64,000 nt of DNA from Asterias rubens (GCF_902459465.1 NC_047066.1:1860001-1924000); one strand, 5' to 3'. Positions 25,601 to 35,935 are shown, numbered from the stretch's first letter. A program made the numbers and translations. Notes: generated from the letters alone by a model not told the origin.

Positions 25601-28600
25601 GTTAGTTGCCGTGGAGTTTTAAGGGCCAATAGTAGTGCAGTGATGACCAAAGAGACATCTTTCTCAAAAGCAAATGGAAAACAATTATTTTCTTAGTTTG
25701 AAACAAAAGGTCTGAAGCAAAAGACTATTACTTTCACATTTGCTTGGTTCCATCTTTACCACCTAAATATTTTAAAATTTGAATGTTTAGACCACATGGA
25801 AACTCTTTCTAAGTAACTAATGGCCACCTTTTACTAGATTGACCATTGATTTTCAAAGTTTGACTTTTGATTGGTTGGCAAATAATCTCACTTAAGTTAA
25901 CTCATATTAAATTAGATATATGCAACCCCCTTAAGGTAATCCCCTGCATGTCTTATCGTAAACTTGGGTGTGATCCCTTGCCACATGGCAGTTAACGGTT
26001 GTATGGCTTCTGACTGGCAGTGTCATGGCCGAGCGGTTAAGAGTACCGGATTCAAGCACTGGTGTTTGATCAGCAGGGTGTGGGTTCGGATCCCGGTCGT
26101 GACACTTGCTACATAAAATTGGGGAGGTAGTGCTTTCTGCTCTACCGGCTAGGCTTCGAATTGAAGATACCCAAGCCTACATTCGTATGGACTGTGAAAG
26201 GGGTAACCCTGTTTCAGCCCTAGGAGTAGGTAGCAATGGCCTCTGGAAAAAAATAATTGTAGCCCACACCTTGAAGTGGCCTTCGGCCTTGTGTGTCAGG
26301 CGACTTGCATAAAGGCGTTTTTTAAAAACCCGAGCAAAGATATTGACAAAATAGGGAGACCGCCAACATAGTGCTAGATAGATCAGTTGGTAGAGCAGGT
26401 TCATCACGATCTATGTAGTCAATTTGTCTTTGTTCATCCCAAAGTTAAATAAACTCATTTTAATCTCTGTTTTATGTTGGAAAGTAAAAAATAATTTTGT
26501 CTTTTTGATTGATAATTTCTTTGATTGTTTGAACAGCATGGAGGCCTTTGAGTTCATCACGGATGGAATCTTAAAGGAGTTCAATATTCTCCTATCTCAT
26601 TCACCAACACCCATTACCAGCACAAGACTCATTCAGGTTATGGCTGTTAATATGTTTGCTGCACACAACACGGGTAAGTTTCTGAATACAGGCAATATTC
26701 ATTACAGCTGCCCTCTATAGTTTGTCCAAGAGGGGCCATTTTCTCAGTGCATCATGGGAAAAACTTGCCTCGGGTGCGTTTTTGCAATACAGGTTATGGC
26801 TGTTAATATGTTTGCTGCACACAACACGGGCAGGTACATGTACACTAGGTCGTTTCTGAATACAGGCAATATCAAGTGTGTCTTGGACAGTTTCTTTAAA
26901 CTTGGATGGTTTCAACGTTCTTGTGAGTTACGGTGACAGCTGGCTGCTGTTCTCTCAGCAAGTAGACACTGTATTCAGTTGAAAAATTCACGTATGACTT
27001 TTGTTGTATCTTTCTTTTGAATTTTGCCCATAAATCAGCACTACGTTTTAAAAACATTGGACTCTATTGGTAATTGTCAAAGACTAGACGGCACAGTAGG
27101 TGTATCTCAACATACGCATAAAATAACAAACCTCTGGAAATTTGAGCTCAATCGGTCATCGAAGTTGCGAGATAATAACGAAAGGAAAAAACACCCTTGT
27201 CACACGAAGTTGTGTGCGTTTAAAGCTTGATTTCGAGACCTCAAGTTCTAAATCTGAGCTCTTGAAATCAAATTCGTGGAAAATTACTTCTTTCTCGAAA
27301 ACTATGGCACTTCAGAGGGAGCCGTTTTTCACAATATTTTATACCATCAACCTCTCCCCATTACTAGTCACCAAGAAAGGTTTTATGCTAATAATTATTT
27401 TGAGTAATTACCAATAGTGTCCACTGCCTTTAAAAAGCATTTATATAGCAAAACGCTACACGTACAATCAAAGTATTTAGTTTTTGTTTGACAAGATCAA
27501 AGTCGATCTAAGGCCTCGATCTAAGGCCTCATGTTGTTGGCGTAGATTGATACTTTTTATTTTTAATTTTTAGATGAATCCTCCAGAGATGATATGCGTT
27601 CGTTACTTCAAGAACAGGCAATTCAACTGGGTCTGGATATGTTTGGTCTCCTCGTTAACAGATGTAACCAATTACTCAAAGGTTAGTCTAGATAAACCAA
27701 CTTTATTCAAAAATCTATTTAATGGCCTGACGTTTCAACCCTAGCATAATCTATCTGCAAGGCTAAATGCCAACACAACACTCATGAACAAGTATAGATA
27801 ATTTGCAATAGACGCCATCTATGCGGGCAAATTGCATTTTGGCTTGCAGGCCCGTCAAGCGCCCAGTTTTTTTAATGCAGCCACGCTGTTTACTAACCAA
27901 TCAGGTAACAAGTTTTGTGAAATATGCGCGTTATGCATGCAGTTCTCGCGCACAACGCATAGTTGTGTGTTCCGAATTGCTCGTAAAGATGGCCGATTTA
28001 CGTTTTGTGTGAACTATCTATACTGGTCTAACAGAAGCAGTCAAGTGGAAAGAAATGAAAAGAGAGAAAGGCAGAAAGCACACGAAAAAGCAAGGGATGA
28101 ACATTTAAGAATACAAAGGGGTTACAGGGAAGGGGTTGGTTTAACCACAAGAGGTTGGAAAAGACACAATCAAGGGTGGGAAGAGGGAGAAAAAGTTACT
28201 CATTAGTGTGGGAAACGGAGGAGGCAAAGACAAAATGTTGGTAGTCAGTTCCCTTCTTAGATGTTCTTAGATGAAAATATGTGCTTTACCCTAATTCTGT
28301 AAAATAAATGCAATAAATCCCCCAAATCACCTTCTTACTCTTTGCCACGCCTTAACCCAGTTTTATAATAAATGTTGAACCTTTGTCAATATCTTAGAGC
28401 ATCTGAACTCAAGCTCCAATAGCCGTGAGTTATTGAGTGATGATCTGTTGGAATTACTGCCAGGTGTCAAGGTCTATGCTGATTGGTTGATGTGCCATCC
28501 AAGTTTATGGAATCCATCGCCGAGTTGTAACGAGAAACCATTCAGGTGATTATTAACCCTCCTACTCTCGGTACCATTTTCAAGGGAGTTGACCAACAAT

Positions 28601-31600
28601 TTGAAACCATTCAACTGCAAGGGTTGGGTATGGTGGCACAACTGAACATGAACATGTGAACTGTGTAGATACCTTCACCACCATCTGGCATAGTTTAATG
28701 AGAAATACAAACCACTGGCTCAGTACAATAAGTTCCTAAATAGAAATTCCATAATGGTAATAAACAAAATGGCGTCAAATAAAAACTGTATCTAAATGTG
28801 AAGCAATAAATCCAAACCACAAGTGATCGCATCCCCGGAATTTCTCCGCTCCTAGGTCGGACACTTGTCCCCTCGAAATCTTGTTTGGATTTTGGATAAG
28901 AAATTTTAGAAAAGACCCCCACGCATACCACACTGTCAAAAAGTGCCCTCACTGAGGCAAAAGGAGGCAAATCGTTGGATGATTGCTGTTCTTTTTGCGT
29001 AAAAATTTGCACGAAACCTCAGGGTTGGTACATGTATAGGATTTTGCACTAAGCAAGGGGTCTACTCAAGAAGGAAATCTGTTTACTGAGAGTGTTTCTG
29101 AAAGTTTTCTGGTCTGTTGTTTTATTTTTAGCGTTTCTGTTGATGTATGGTCCTGCCTGGCAGAACTTCTAAACACCCTCAAGCAAATTGACACAACGGT
29201 GGTCAAGTTTGTCAAGAAAACTGATGACAATGGTGAGTAAGGGTCTCTAAAGACAACACTTTTATATATTAACTTTGTTATATTAATTTCATCTTTTTGT
29301 ATAATGATTCTTTGAAATACCCAGAGGTTTCAAAACCCTGCTGTCAAATCAGTTCAACTGTTGATTTAGTGTTCTTTATTTGTTTTTATTTTTATTTTGT
29401 ATTTATTTATGATATTATGACTGGCCAGTATCATTTCACTAGTCCACCAGCTTGTTTTACTAGTCTGTAATGCAGGAAACAGGGATGTTTTTCAACACTG
29501 AACTAGCCAGCTGAACTACTTGGAGTGGCTGGTCCTCAGCTGTTTATTGTCATTTTGTCAAATTTAACATCTACATGTATTATATCGTTGCGGTACCCGC
29601 TGCCAAAACATAGGATTCGAACTGCCTCTAGCTACCGGGCAACCTCGGTAGTCTAGTTGGTAAGACACTGCTCTAGAATTGCAAGGGACGTGGGTTCGAA
29701 TCCCACCCGAGTAATATGCCTGTGATATTTTTTCACAGGACTCGGGGAAGTACTGAGTATACAGTGCTAACACACATCGGTGTATGGGTAAAAAAACAAA
29801 ATAAATATCTTCTTTATCTTGTCATGACTCTGTAGAATGTCAAGAGATTTTACTACCTGAGGATGTTCAGCTCTCTGGGTTCGTTCCGCTGCTAGCTCTC
29901 CCTCTACAGCCAGTCTATGTATCCAAAGAAACAGACAAGGTACATCTATAACAAACAATTAATTTGAGGTTTGAACAAAGACAAATGGACTGGAGTGGGA
30001 CTTGAACCAACGACTGGATCTGACGTACTGGCACCCTACCAACTGAGCTATCCAGCCCTATGTTGGCTGTCTCCCTGTCAGTCAATATCTTTGTTCAATA
30101 AAAGCAACTCTAAAACAGTCTTTCAAAAAAAAACATTTTTGGGGAACAACAAGTAATTGTACTTCTGGATAAACATGCCAGCGCTCTACCAACTGAGCCT
30201 TTCCGTAGTTTCCATATTTTTTCAAAATAATTGTTCGAGGGACATCAGTCAGAAGCCATACAACCGTTAAACAGCCAATAAAGGATGATCTCAAATATAT
30301 AGATATTACAGTTTTTAACAGCTGCAGTCCATCCAGGAATCATAAAAAATATAACGAGTCTCTTACCTCACGTTAAACATGGTAAAAATGGGTTTTTCTC
30401 CAGAACGCTCCAAGCCAAATTTCTGAAAAACGTGGGGTCAAACAAGCCCGCGCGACATAGGAATCGTGACGTCAGTGGAGGCTATTTGGTGTGGAAATGC
30501 CAAAGCTGGAGAACTATGTTCAAAACCAATTGGGGATAATCGTCACTGGCGTCCAGGGTCATTATAATAGACAAGCCGTTTTTGACTCTCGGCTGAAAAA
30601 GTCGTGCGGCCGGGTGCATTTTTGACTCAAATTTTGAGAGTAAAATTATTATTAACCGGTATCTGCGGTGTCTATTAGGCCATAAAAAGGTAATAGTTGA
30701 CATATTGAGATCATCCTTTATTGGCTCTTTAACTGCCATATACTCATATAGCCATATAGCAATAAAGGGATCACACCCAAGTTTACGGTACAACCAAAGC
30801 AGCAGCAGAGGGATCGTCCTAGAGATGCCACTTTAGATTCCCAAAGGAATTTCCTGTTATTGAAGTTGAATTGATTTGAACATGGGACCATGTTCAGAAC
30901 TGACAACTTAAAATGTAGTTGAGTCACTATTAATAACAGGCAGAAAATATAAAGAAAATGTTTTTTTTTTTTTACTGTCTGCTTTGTTGAACTGTTAAGG
31001 AAATTTGGAAATGGGTTTCACTGTTTGTTTACGGTTAAATATCCCAACCCTAGTCACAATAGAAGATCTGTGTTATTTTCATTCCCTCTGTCCTGAATCC
31101 TGAATCTACATTAATAATCCATGTTTAATTCCCTGTTGTGTGGTATAGTTGGAAGCAATGGACTGTGTTCGTATCATCTCCCTTCTGCTATTTGGAGAGT
31201 ACGCCTGCGGACAGGAAACTCCACTCATGGCGTACGATGTGACCAATAAATGCTATGTGTCCATCGCTCCTGAGCCCATACCACAGGAAGAACCTGGACA
31301 TGCAAGGGACCAGGTAAACATCGGCGGCAATTGATTATCAATTATTGAGTATCAGTTATTGGTTTTGGTTTACTCAGCCCAGTGACTCGTCTTGATTTAC
31401 AAAATAAAGGGGCTTTGTCATCAGCGATCCGCTTAGTTTTTTATTTTTGCAATTCATAATCACGGTCGTTAAACCAATGGTTGTATGAGAGATATTGGCT
31501 GTTGCCAGATTGGTGTTGAAATCCAGATTTCACTGACTGAAATGGAAAAGCCATATTTTCACAGAGTGATTATATATTGCGACAATGCATGAACAAACGC

Positions 31601-34600
31601 ACGTAATATTTGTTTTAAAGGCGGTGGACACTATTGGTAATTACTCAAAATAACTATTAGCATAAAACCTTTCGTGGTGACGAGTAATGTGGAGAGGTTG
31701 ATGGTATAAAACCTTGTGAGAAACAGCTCCCTCTGAAGTGCTATAGTTTTCGAGAAAGAAGTAATTTTCCACGAATTTGATTTCAAGACCTCAAGTTTAG
31801 AACTTGAGGTCTCGAAATCAACCATCTAAACGCACAGAACTTCGTGTGACAACAGTGTTTTTTCTTTCATTATTATCTCGCAAGTTCGATGACCGATTGA
31901 GCTCAAATTTTCACAGGTTTGTTATTTTATGCATATGTTGAGATACACCAACTGTGAAGGCTAGTCTTTGACAATTACCAATAGTGTCCACTGGCTTTAA
32001 GTAACTCACATATAGAATGATCCTCGTTTTTATTTTTGTTTAATATTAAACACAAGAATTAAGAAACTCGTCCACCCATTCTCTAAAAATTCTTAAAATA
32101 TTTCCACTGGCGCTGCATATTTCAAAAGGTTTAGAACTGCCTCCAAAATTTCCCTCATTTGTGTTATTTTTCTCCAGGAGGACGATGATGTGATTCTCGA
32201 GGAGAGTTATTTTGACGATGAGGAGGAGCTGCCTGAAGAGTCTGTAGATGGTTCAGGAGACATCAGTGGGCTGAGACAGAAGAAAGAAGACTTACAACGA
32301 GTGCTGCAGGAACAACAACAGAAACAAGCACAGAGACAGGTTTGATACGGGTTTAAAGTCGAGTGGTTTATTGAAAAAAACAATGTCACATTTTCTTTCA
32401 ATGCTAATTTTAACCCTTTTGTTATGATATTTATTAGAAAGGAAGTTCTCAATATAAAGTAAGACATATTTTGGCATGTAAATTTACAAACAACTTATTT
32501 GTGAAAATGTTGCCCCTGTTGGCCTGTGTTGGCTTGTTTCGCCAGACTGATATTTTCATTGAAATTACCCTTTTTTTTTTTTTTACAGGCTACGATGGAT
32601 ATCCACCGCCAGCAGCGAGGATTAGAGTTGGAGATCAGACCCTTATACCTGGTACCTGACACGAACGGATTCATTGACCATCTGGCTGAGATTCAATCTC
32701 TACTCTCATGTAGGAAATATAAACTGGTGATACCCCTTGTAGGTAAGCTTCATACAAAAGGCAGCAGGCTTGGGAAAATGTGTTTGTGCATAACTATAAA
32801 GTGTCGTGATGGTTTAAAGGAACACGTTGCCTTGGATCGGTCGAGTTGGTCTATAAAAAAGCGTTTGTAACCGTTTGTTATAATATGCATATGGTTAGAA
32901 AGATGTTTTAAAAGTCGAATACAATGATCCACACAAGTTTGCCTCGAAATTGCACGGTTTTCCTTTTACTGTGCGAACAAACACGGTCGGCCATTCTTGG
33001 GAGTCACAAATTTGACTCCCATAAATGGCTGACCGTGTTAGTCGACGAGGTAAAAGGAAAACCGCGCAATTTCGAGGCATGTTTGTGTAGATCAATGTAT
33101 TCTACTTTTACAACATCTTTCTACCCATATGCATATTATAACAAACGCTTTTCAAAGACCAACTCGACCAATCCAAGGCAACGTGTTCCTTTAAGCTTTG
33201 CATGTTGTGGAAGTACCGTTCGTTCTGAGAAGAGCTTTGATACTTTTTGTGTCAAGCCTGGGGCCAATTTCACAAAGCAATAATATTCATCGCAAGACAA
33301 ATTTTCAGTATCACCATAGTGATTTGTATTGTGACATCACACTTAACTTAGCAACTATGATGGATTTGCAGTTACAATCAATCTTAGATCTTTGTGAAAT
33401 CGGCCCCAGCTCTAAAAATCTTGCTCTACTCAAAAGAAGTTTCATGTAAATAAATCATGAACTTCTTCGGGGCCAATTTTACAAAGAGCTTACATTGATC
33501 TTAACTGCTAACCATTCTTAATTGCTAAGCAAAGTGTGATGTAACAGTACAAATCACCATGGTAATACTGAAAACTCAGCTTTAGATGAATATAAGTGTA
33601 ATCAAGCCCAATACACATTCCAGTTTTGTTGTTAAATTTTTTTCAGTGATCGACATTTCAAAGCAGTTGAAAATTCTGTTTTTTTTATTAATTTTGGTTT
33701 TGTTTTACCCTTACACCAATGTGTGTCAGCACTGTATACTCAGCACTTAACCCAGTTCTGTGAAAACAAAATCACAGGCATATTATTCGGATGGGATTCA
33801 AACCCATGTACTTTGCAATTCTAGAGCAGATGTCTTACCAAATAGACCACTGAGATTACCCAGTCGCTAGAGGCAACATCTACTAAATTTAGTTTTTTTC
33901 TTCTGCAGTCATCAATGAATTGGACGGCCTGTCCAAAGGTAGCCTTGACAACCAGTACGAGGATCAAAGTCACGCTCGTAAGGTACAGGAGGGGGCGGAG
34001 CAAGCTATCTTGTGTCTGGAGGAGAAGTTTGAGCAGAGGAATAAATACCTGAGGGCGTTGACGAGTAAGGGTACCGTGCTGGACACGATAGCGTACCGTA
34101 GCGAAGAGGTAGACTTCAAGGTGGGTTGGATCTCAATCTCACAAAGTACAAAGAGTTGTCTGTAAATGAGAAAGTCAATCTTAGAGAGAAAGGTCTACGA
34201 TAGGTAAAACCTACAGCAGCTTGCGATAATATAAAGCATTTTGAGAATCACTTCACCTCAAAAGATTGTGTGTCATGGAAAAAGATATAAGTTCGTATCC
34301 CCAAAAAATTTGAATTTGAGAAACGTTACTGTTTCTCAGAATGTGTATTCCAATTACGAATTATTCTTCTTGCGAGTACTAAATCGCTCCTGATTTTCGG
34401 CAATATCTCAAAAACACTTTTGCTTTTTTAAATGAAATTTACACATAAATGTTTTATTGTATACATCTAAAAAATTTATGATAACAACAATCGATTGGTT
34501 CAATGTATGTTCTTTGTTGCATATTGAAAATAATGATATTAATAAATATAAAAAACATGCTTCATTGTTTTCTAAGTTGCATTTTCTACTTTTGTACATG

Positions 34601-35476
34601 GCGATCAAAACTTTTGTTGTCGAAAATTTTGTCAATTTTTCATTGGTATTTTTTGTTTTTGAAGGTATGTAATGATGACCTGATTTTGAGATGCTGTCTT
34701 CATTACATTGATGACCGAGCCAAGGACTTCATGCCAACAGATAAAGGTTTGTAACTTATAGACGGCTAGTTCCTTCCTAAATGACAAGACCCGGGCCCAA
34801 TTTCAAAGCGCTGCTTAGCGGCCGATTTTGTGCTTACTGTGCAATTTCTATTTCATAGCGCTGCTAACCGTAAGCACACGAAAAGGCATGCTAACCTTTC
34901 GGTGCTTACCGCACGAAAATAAATGACGTCACAATGCAAATCCACGGTAAGCATGCAATATGGTCGCCCAATTTTTCTGCTAACCTGTGAAATACGCTAA
35001 GGCTTAAGCAAATTTTTCTGCTACAGTAAGCACGCAAATTTGCTTACCGTTAAGCAGCGCTATGAACTTGGGCCCTGGACTCAAAACCCACACTCTGCTG
35101 CCAAGAGCCAATTTCATAAAGCCTGCACAAAAACTTGCTAAGCACAGAACAATATTGCTTTAGCAGAAACAGGGTAGAAAGCCAAAATCCCCAAAAAAAC
35201 TTAAGTTTACACTGTTGTGGCTGGTGCCCCGCTCAGATCAGCATTGACTTTCTGTGCTAGATGTGTCAGCAAAGAACATTTGGTGCCAAAAGAAGGAGGT
35301 ATACTCCAAAACTAAGTTTCAAATACTCTTATTTATTTACCTTTGCAGATGCACCGATCCGCTTGTATCGTGACGTAGTATTGCTGACCAACGACCGCAA
35401 TCTGAGAGTAAAAGCTCTTCAACAGAATGTACCTGTAAAAGAGATCAGGGCCTTCGCCAAATGGGCCAAAGTTTGA
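13965..35476 (+). CDS. SMG6: SMG6 / EST1A, nonsense-mediated decay endonuclease (19 coding exons, 1678 aa)
   Basis: Joined exons: 13965-16609, 17967-18153, 19152-19259, 20496-20602, 21379-21457, 21938-22048, 24149-24385, 25535-25596, 26537-26673, 27574-27681, 28398-28545, 29132-29232, 29836-29939, 31149-31313, 32178-32339, 32589-32742, 33909-34120, 34665-34746 and 35349-35476. The sum is 5037 bp, exactly 1679 codons with one terminal stop. SMG6 binds the exon junction complex and UPF1 and cuts mRNAs carrying premature stops; vertebrate SMG6 was also described as a telomerase-associated Est1 homologue. Visible parts: an exon-junction-binding motif at residues 22-32, a long disordered region to about 880, a 14-3-3-like/TPR and helical region (about 883-1380), an acidic linker, and a C-terminal PIN nuclease (about 1500-1678). 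PIN aspartates D1511, D1613 and D1652 match the three human catalytic positions. The start is the ATG three bases into the first coding exon; the ATG at 13935 lies in the polypyrimidine tract and was rejected. It is longer than human SMG6 (about 1419), mainly in the disordered part. Confidence 0.96.
16610..17966 (+). other. SMG6 intron 1 (between coding exons 1 and 2)
   Basis: Non-coding, with a pseudo-repeat at about 16680-16870 that also occurs near 37290-37390 and a fold-back fragment at 17480-17745 related to the element at 48936-49120. A C-run lies at 17765-17778. No nested gene is seen. Confidence 0.5.
17967..22048 (+). CDS. SMG6: SMG6 exons encoding the 14-3-3-like / TPR domain
   Basis: Six exons (17967-18153 to 21938-22048) encode residues 882-1079. 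Segments that align closely with vertebrate SMG6 include CILLD-like VILLDLEM, YGKARGWYLKAQHLAP, NGRPYNQLA and RRKLDAVYYYMRSLAASNP. This is the helical phosphopeptide-binding and TPR region shared by SMG5, SMG6 and SMG7, which binds phosphorylated UPF1. The fourth intron (19260-20495) contains a 20-bp minisatellite and a duplicated acceptor of the next exon. Confidence 0.93.
19301..20040 (+). repeat. 20-bp minisatellite in SMG6 intron
   Basis: From 19301 to 19800 the unit CCCTCACACAAGCCACCTTG repeats in exact 20-bp register, 25 copies with few substitutions (CCCTTACACA and CTACC variants). Then about a dozen shorter or interrupted copies follow to 20040. No stop codon occurs in the unit in any plus frame, so long open frames arise. 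They all spell the same 20-residue cycle because 20 is not a multiple of three. These frames are not genes. Confidence 0.95.
20042..20520 (+). repeat. Local duplication covering the SMG6 exon 20496 acceptor
   Basis: The segment TTAGAGCCCCTGCGTCATTA ... GTCAAGCTAGCCTTACTCAG at about 20055-20171 recurs diverged at about 20318-20515. The second copy carries the true acceptor and exon start (20496). The first copy keeps an AG acceptor at 20151 and exactly 20 exon bases (20152-20171), followed by a GT (20172-20173). It is a decoy splice site or potential microexon, and including 20 bp would shift the frame. Confidence 0.8.
21020..21190 (+). mobile_element. Partial SINE-like fragment (family B tail)
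   Basis: It shares ACTGTGAAGGGGGTAACCCT and the following ...AGGAGTAGATGGCAATG with the element at 26022-26300, but lacks the tRNA-like head. Confidence 0.45.
21508..21662. mobile_element. Short fold-back element in SMG6 intron
   Basis: Near-palindromic segment: GCCGTCGATTTCACCTAACT at the left is mirrored by a GTGAAATCGACGGC end at the right, with CCTAACTTAGGATTAATC mirrored internally. It directly abuts a partial family-1 MITE (about 21665-21890). No coding capacity. Confidence 0.65.
22180..22560. mobile_element. Fold-back element in SMG6 intron
   Basis: The left end AATTCGGCAAATGAGCAGTC is mirrored at the right by GCTGCTCATTTTCCGAAATT. The interior contains repeated 'gaatttgaatg/attcgaatgac' inverted motifs. 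Non-coding. Confidence 0.6.
22870..23110 (-). mobile_element. tRNA-derived SINE-like element (family C), reverse copy
   Basis: The reverse complement has an A-box-like TAGCTCAGTTGGTAGAGC and a B-box-like GGTTCAAATCCCGC, the internal promoter parts of a tRNA. The acceptor stem does not pair well and the anticodon stem has a mismatch, so I call it a SINE head and not a working tRNA gene. The same head recurs at 29985-30130 (minus) and 61545-61675 (plus). Confidence 0.6.
23131..23307. repeat. Long inverted repeat (about 70-bp arms, ~37-bp loop)
   Basis: The left arm 23131-23200 runs from CAAATAATAAACCACAAGGG to GAACAAAGAAAAA. It is mirrored almost perfectly by 23238-23307, ending TTGTGGTTTATTATTTG. 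The loop holds a fragment of the family-C SINE head. Such near-perfect arms imply a recent event or a hairpin-forming transcript within the SMG6 intron. Confidence 0.85.
23800..24004 (+). mobile_element. Family-1 TTAA MITE, 5'-truncated
   Basis: Only the second half of the element is present, from the GAGGTCTCGAAATCAAGCAT region to the terminal CCAATAGTGTCCACTGTCTT, ending in TTAA at 24001-24004. The left terminal repeat is missing. Confidence 0.75.
24149..31313 (+). CDS. SMG6: SMG6 exons encoding the central helical region
   Basis: Eight exons (24149-24385 to 31149-31313) encode residues 1080-1433. The first is a charged, poorly conserved linker. Later exons align with vertebrate SMG6 at KLFTKIGMEAF, HSPTPITSTRLIQVMAVNMF, LSGFVPLLALPLQPVYVSKE and CGQETPLMAYD. 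All phases close without a shift, including the one-base and two-base split codons at 26673, 27681, 28545 and 29232. The introns are heavily loaded with family-1 MITEs. Confidence 0.92.
24418..24775 (+). mobile_element. Family-1 TTAA MITE, full length
   Basis: It starts TTAAAGGCAGTGGACACTAT and ends in the inverted form ATAGTGTCCAGGGTCTTTAA. The interior contains ATTATAAGCATAAAACCTTA and GAGGTCTTTTGAAATCAAGC. TTAA at both ends (24418-24421, 24772-24775). Non-autonomous, no ORF. Confidence 0.85.
25128..25439 (-). mobile_element. Family-1 TTAA MITE, internally shortened, reverse orientation
   Basis: The termini TTAAAGGCACTGGACACTAT and TGCTGCCACTGCCTTTAA are present, with the interior in the opposite order to the 24418 copy. 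It lacks part of the middle, giving about 312 bp against 358-394 bp for full copies. Confidence 0.82.
26022..26300 (+). mobile_element. tRNA-Leu-like SINE (family B)
   Basis: The head from 26026 reads GTCATGGCCGAGCGGTTAAG, then a class-II-style long variable arm, then GTGGGTTCGGATCCCGGTCG and a GTGACA end that pairs with GTCA at the start. The anticodon-loop region TTCAAGC is compatible with Leu(CAA). A non-tRNA tail follows and is shared with 21020-21190, so this is a SINE and not a tRNA gene. A related head is at 51905. Confidence 0.65.
26636..26880 (+). repeat. Local duplication of the 3' end of SMG6 exon 26537-26673
   Basis: The last ~36 bp of the exon, GTTATGGCTGTTAATATGTT through AACACGGG, recur at 26793-26830. 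The copy is preceded by an AG (AATACAG) and followed by CAGGTACATG. Downstream intron sequence TTTCTGAATACAGGCAATAT is also repeated (26679 and 26851). It creates a second acceptor-like and donor-like pair right after the real exon. Confidence 0.82.
27048..27433 (-). mobile_element. Family-1 TTAA MITE, reverse orientation
   Basis: The diverged left end reads TTAAAAACATTGGACTCTAT; the right end reads ATAGTGTCCACTGCCTTTAA. The interior order is reversed relative to 24418. TTAA at 27048-27051 and 27430-27433. Confidence 0.82.
29637..29790 (+). mobile_element. tRNA-derived SINE-like element (family A)
   Basis: The head CCTCGGTAGTCTAGTTGGTA ... GTGGGTTCGAATCCCACCCG has a perfect T-arm and good acceptor pairing but a broken anticodon stem. 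The tail with TTCACAGGACTCGG and an AACACACATCGGTGT end matches the reverse copies at 5128-5275 and 33705-33865. Confidence 0.65.
29985..30290 (-). mobile_element. tRNA-derived SINE-like fragments (family C), reverse
   Basis: The reverse complement carries a GGGCTGGATAGCTCAGTTGG head (29985-30058). A second partial head lies at about 30170-30200, and the shared tail words GTCAGAAGCCATACAACCGT are at 30248-30267. Fragmented, within an SMG6 intron. Confidence 0.5.
31615..32000 (+). mobile_element. Family-1 TTAA MITE, full length
   Basis: Begins TTAAAGGCGGTGGACACTAT and ends ATAGTGTCCACTGGCTTTAA. Same orientation as the 24418 copy. TTAA at both ends. Confidence 0.86.
32178..35476 (+). CDS. SMG6: SMG6 acidic linker and catalytic PIN domain exons
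   Basis: Exons 32178-32339, 32589-32742, 33909-34120, 34665-34746 and 35349-35476 encode residues 1434-1678. The first is an acidic segment followed by a Gln/Lys-rich helix. The PIN nuclease then begins with LELEIRPLYLVPDTNGFIDH. The three metal-binding aspartates of human SMG6 (D1251, D1353, D1392) correspond to D1511 in PDTNG, D1613 in NDDLI and D1652 in NDRNLRV. The protein should therefore be an active endonuclease. The human TDDRN is TNDRN here, but the catalytic second Asp is kept. The frame ends FAKWAKV then TGA. AATAAA occurs at 35502 and, in a duplicated copy, at 35728. Confidence 0.95.
32814..33194. mobile_element. Long fold-back MITE with TTAA ends (family 3)
   Basis: Nearly the whole element is one inverted repeat. 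TTAAAGGAACACGTTGCCTT at the left is mirrored by the AAGGCAACGTGTTCCTTTAA end. TCGAAATTGCACGGTTTTCC is mirrored by GGAAAACCGCGCAATTTCGA. The centre carries CGGTCGGCCATT. TTAA at 32814-32817 and 33191-33194. Related copies: 61726-62090 and a one-armed one at 55277-55500. Confidence 0.86.
33260..33407. mobile_element. Short fold-back element in SMG6 intron
   Basis: GGGGCCAATTTCACAAAG at the left is mirrored by CTTTGTGAAATCGGCCCC at the right. A related half follows at 33469-33560. Non-coding. Confidence 0.6.
33705..33865 (-). mobile_element. tRNA-derived SINE-like element (family A), reverse copy
   Basis: Same arrangement as 5128-5275: a tail with GTGTGTCAGCACTGTATACT, then the reversed B-box GGGATTCAAACCCATG, then the reversed D-arm region ACCAAATAGACCACTGAG. 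It stops about 30 bp before the SMG6 acceptor at 33908. Confidence 0.6.
34793..35076. mobile_element. Fold-back repeat of the 'gggcccaatttcat...gctgcttaag' family
   Basis: Starts GGGCCCAATTTCAAAGCGCT and ends with the mirrored form AGCGCTATGAACTTGGGCCC. The interior is rich in short GTAAGCAC/GTGCTTAC inversions. The same family occurs at 18538-18660, 50539-50810, 51069-51312 and 51544-51676, and hosts MITE insertions at 49406 and 56055. Confidence 0.65.
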
Positions 35477-35935
35477 AGCCTGAAAACCATTCATTGGTTG
35501 AAATAAACAAAAGGGATCGTCTTCGGTGTGAAACCAGACGACGAAGCAAAATAGGCTTTGGGTCCATTTGTAGCATTCCTATTGATATGACAATGCCGAA
35601 AATAATTGCATTATTGTTTTAGGAACCATCTAGATTGTGCGGTAGTTTGGTGGACAGAAGGGTTTTGGCAACTTTCACTTTTCACCTTGGGCCAAGGTTT
35701 AAAGCTGGAAAAGCATTCATTGGTTGAAATAAACAAAAGTGATCGTCTGCGGTGTGAAACCAGACGACGAAACAAAAGAGGGTTTTGGTCCATTTGTAGC
35801 ATTCCTATTGATATGACAGTGCCTAAAATGATTGCATTAATTTTAGATTGTGCGTTAGTTTGTTGGGCGGAAGGGTTTTTGCAAATTTCACTTATAAATG
35901 TGAAACGTTGTTTTCACTTGGTAGGATGATTGGTA
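35463..35935 (+). repeat. Tandem duplication of the SMG6 stop region and proximal 3' UTR
   Basis: A segment of roughly 225 bp starting at GGGCCAAAGTTTGAAG (the last SMG6 codons) recurs from 35690 as GGGCCAAGGTTTAAAG. Shared blocks include CATTCATTGGTTGAAATAAA, GGTGTGAAACCAGACGACGA and TTGTAGCATTCCTATTGATA. The AATAAA signal is duplicated too. The second copy lies wholly in the 3' UTR or downstream. Confidence 0.85.

Noticed and set aside
27832-28206. 124-codon open frame between SMG6 exons
   Set aside because: Unsupported; it lies in an intron, starts in repeat sequence and resembles no known domain. The charged C-terminal part is low complexity.
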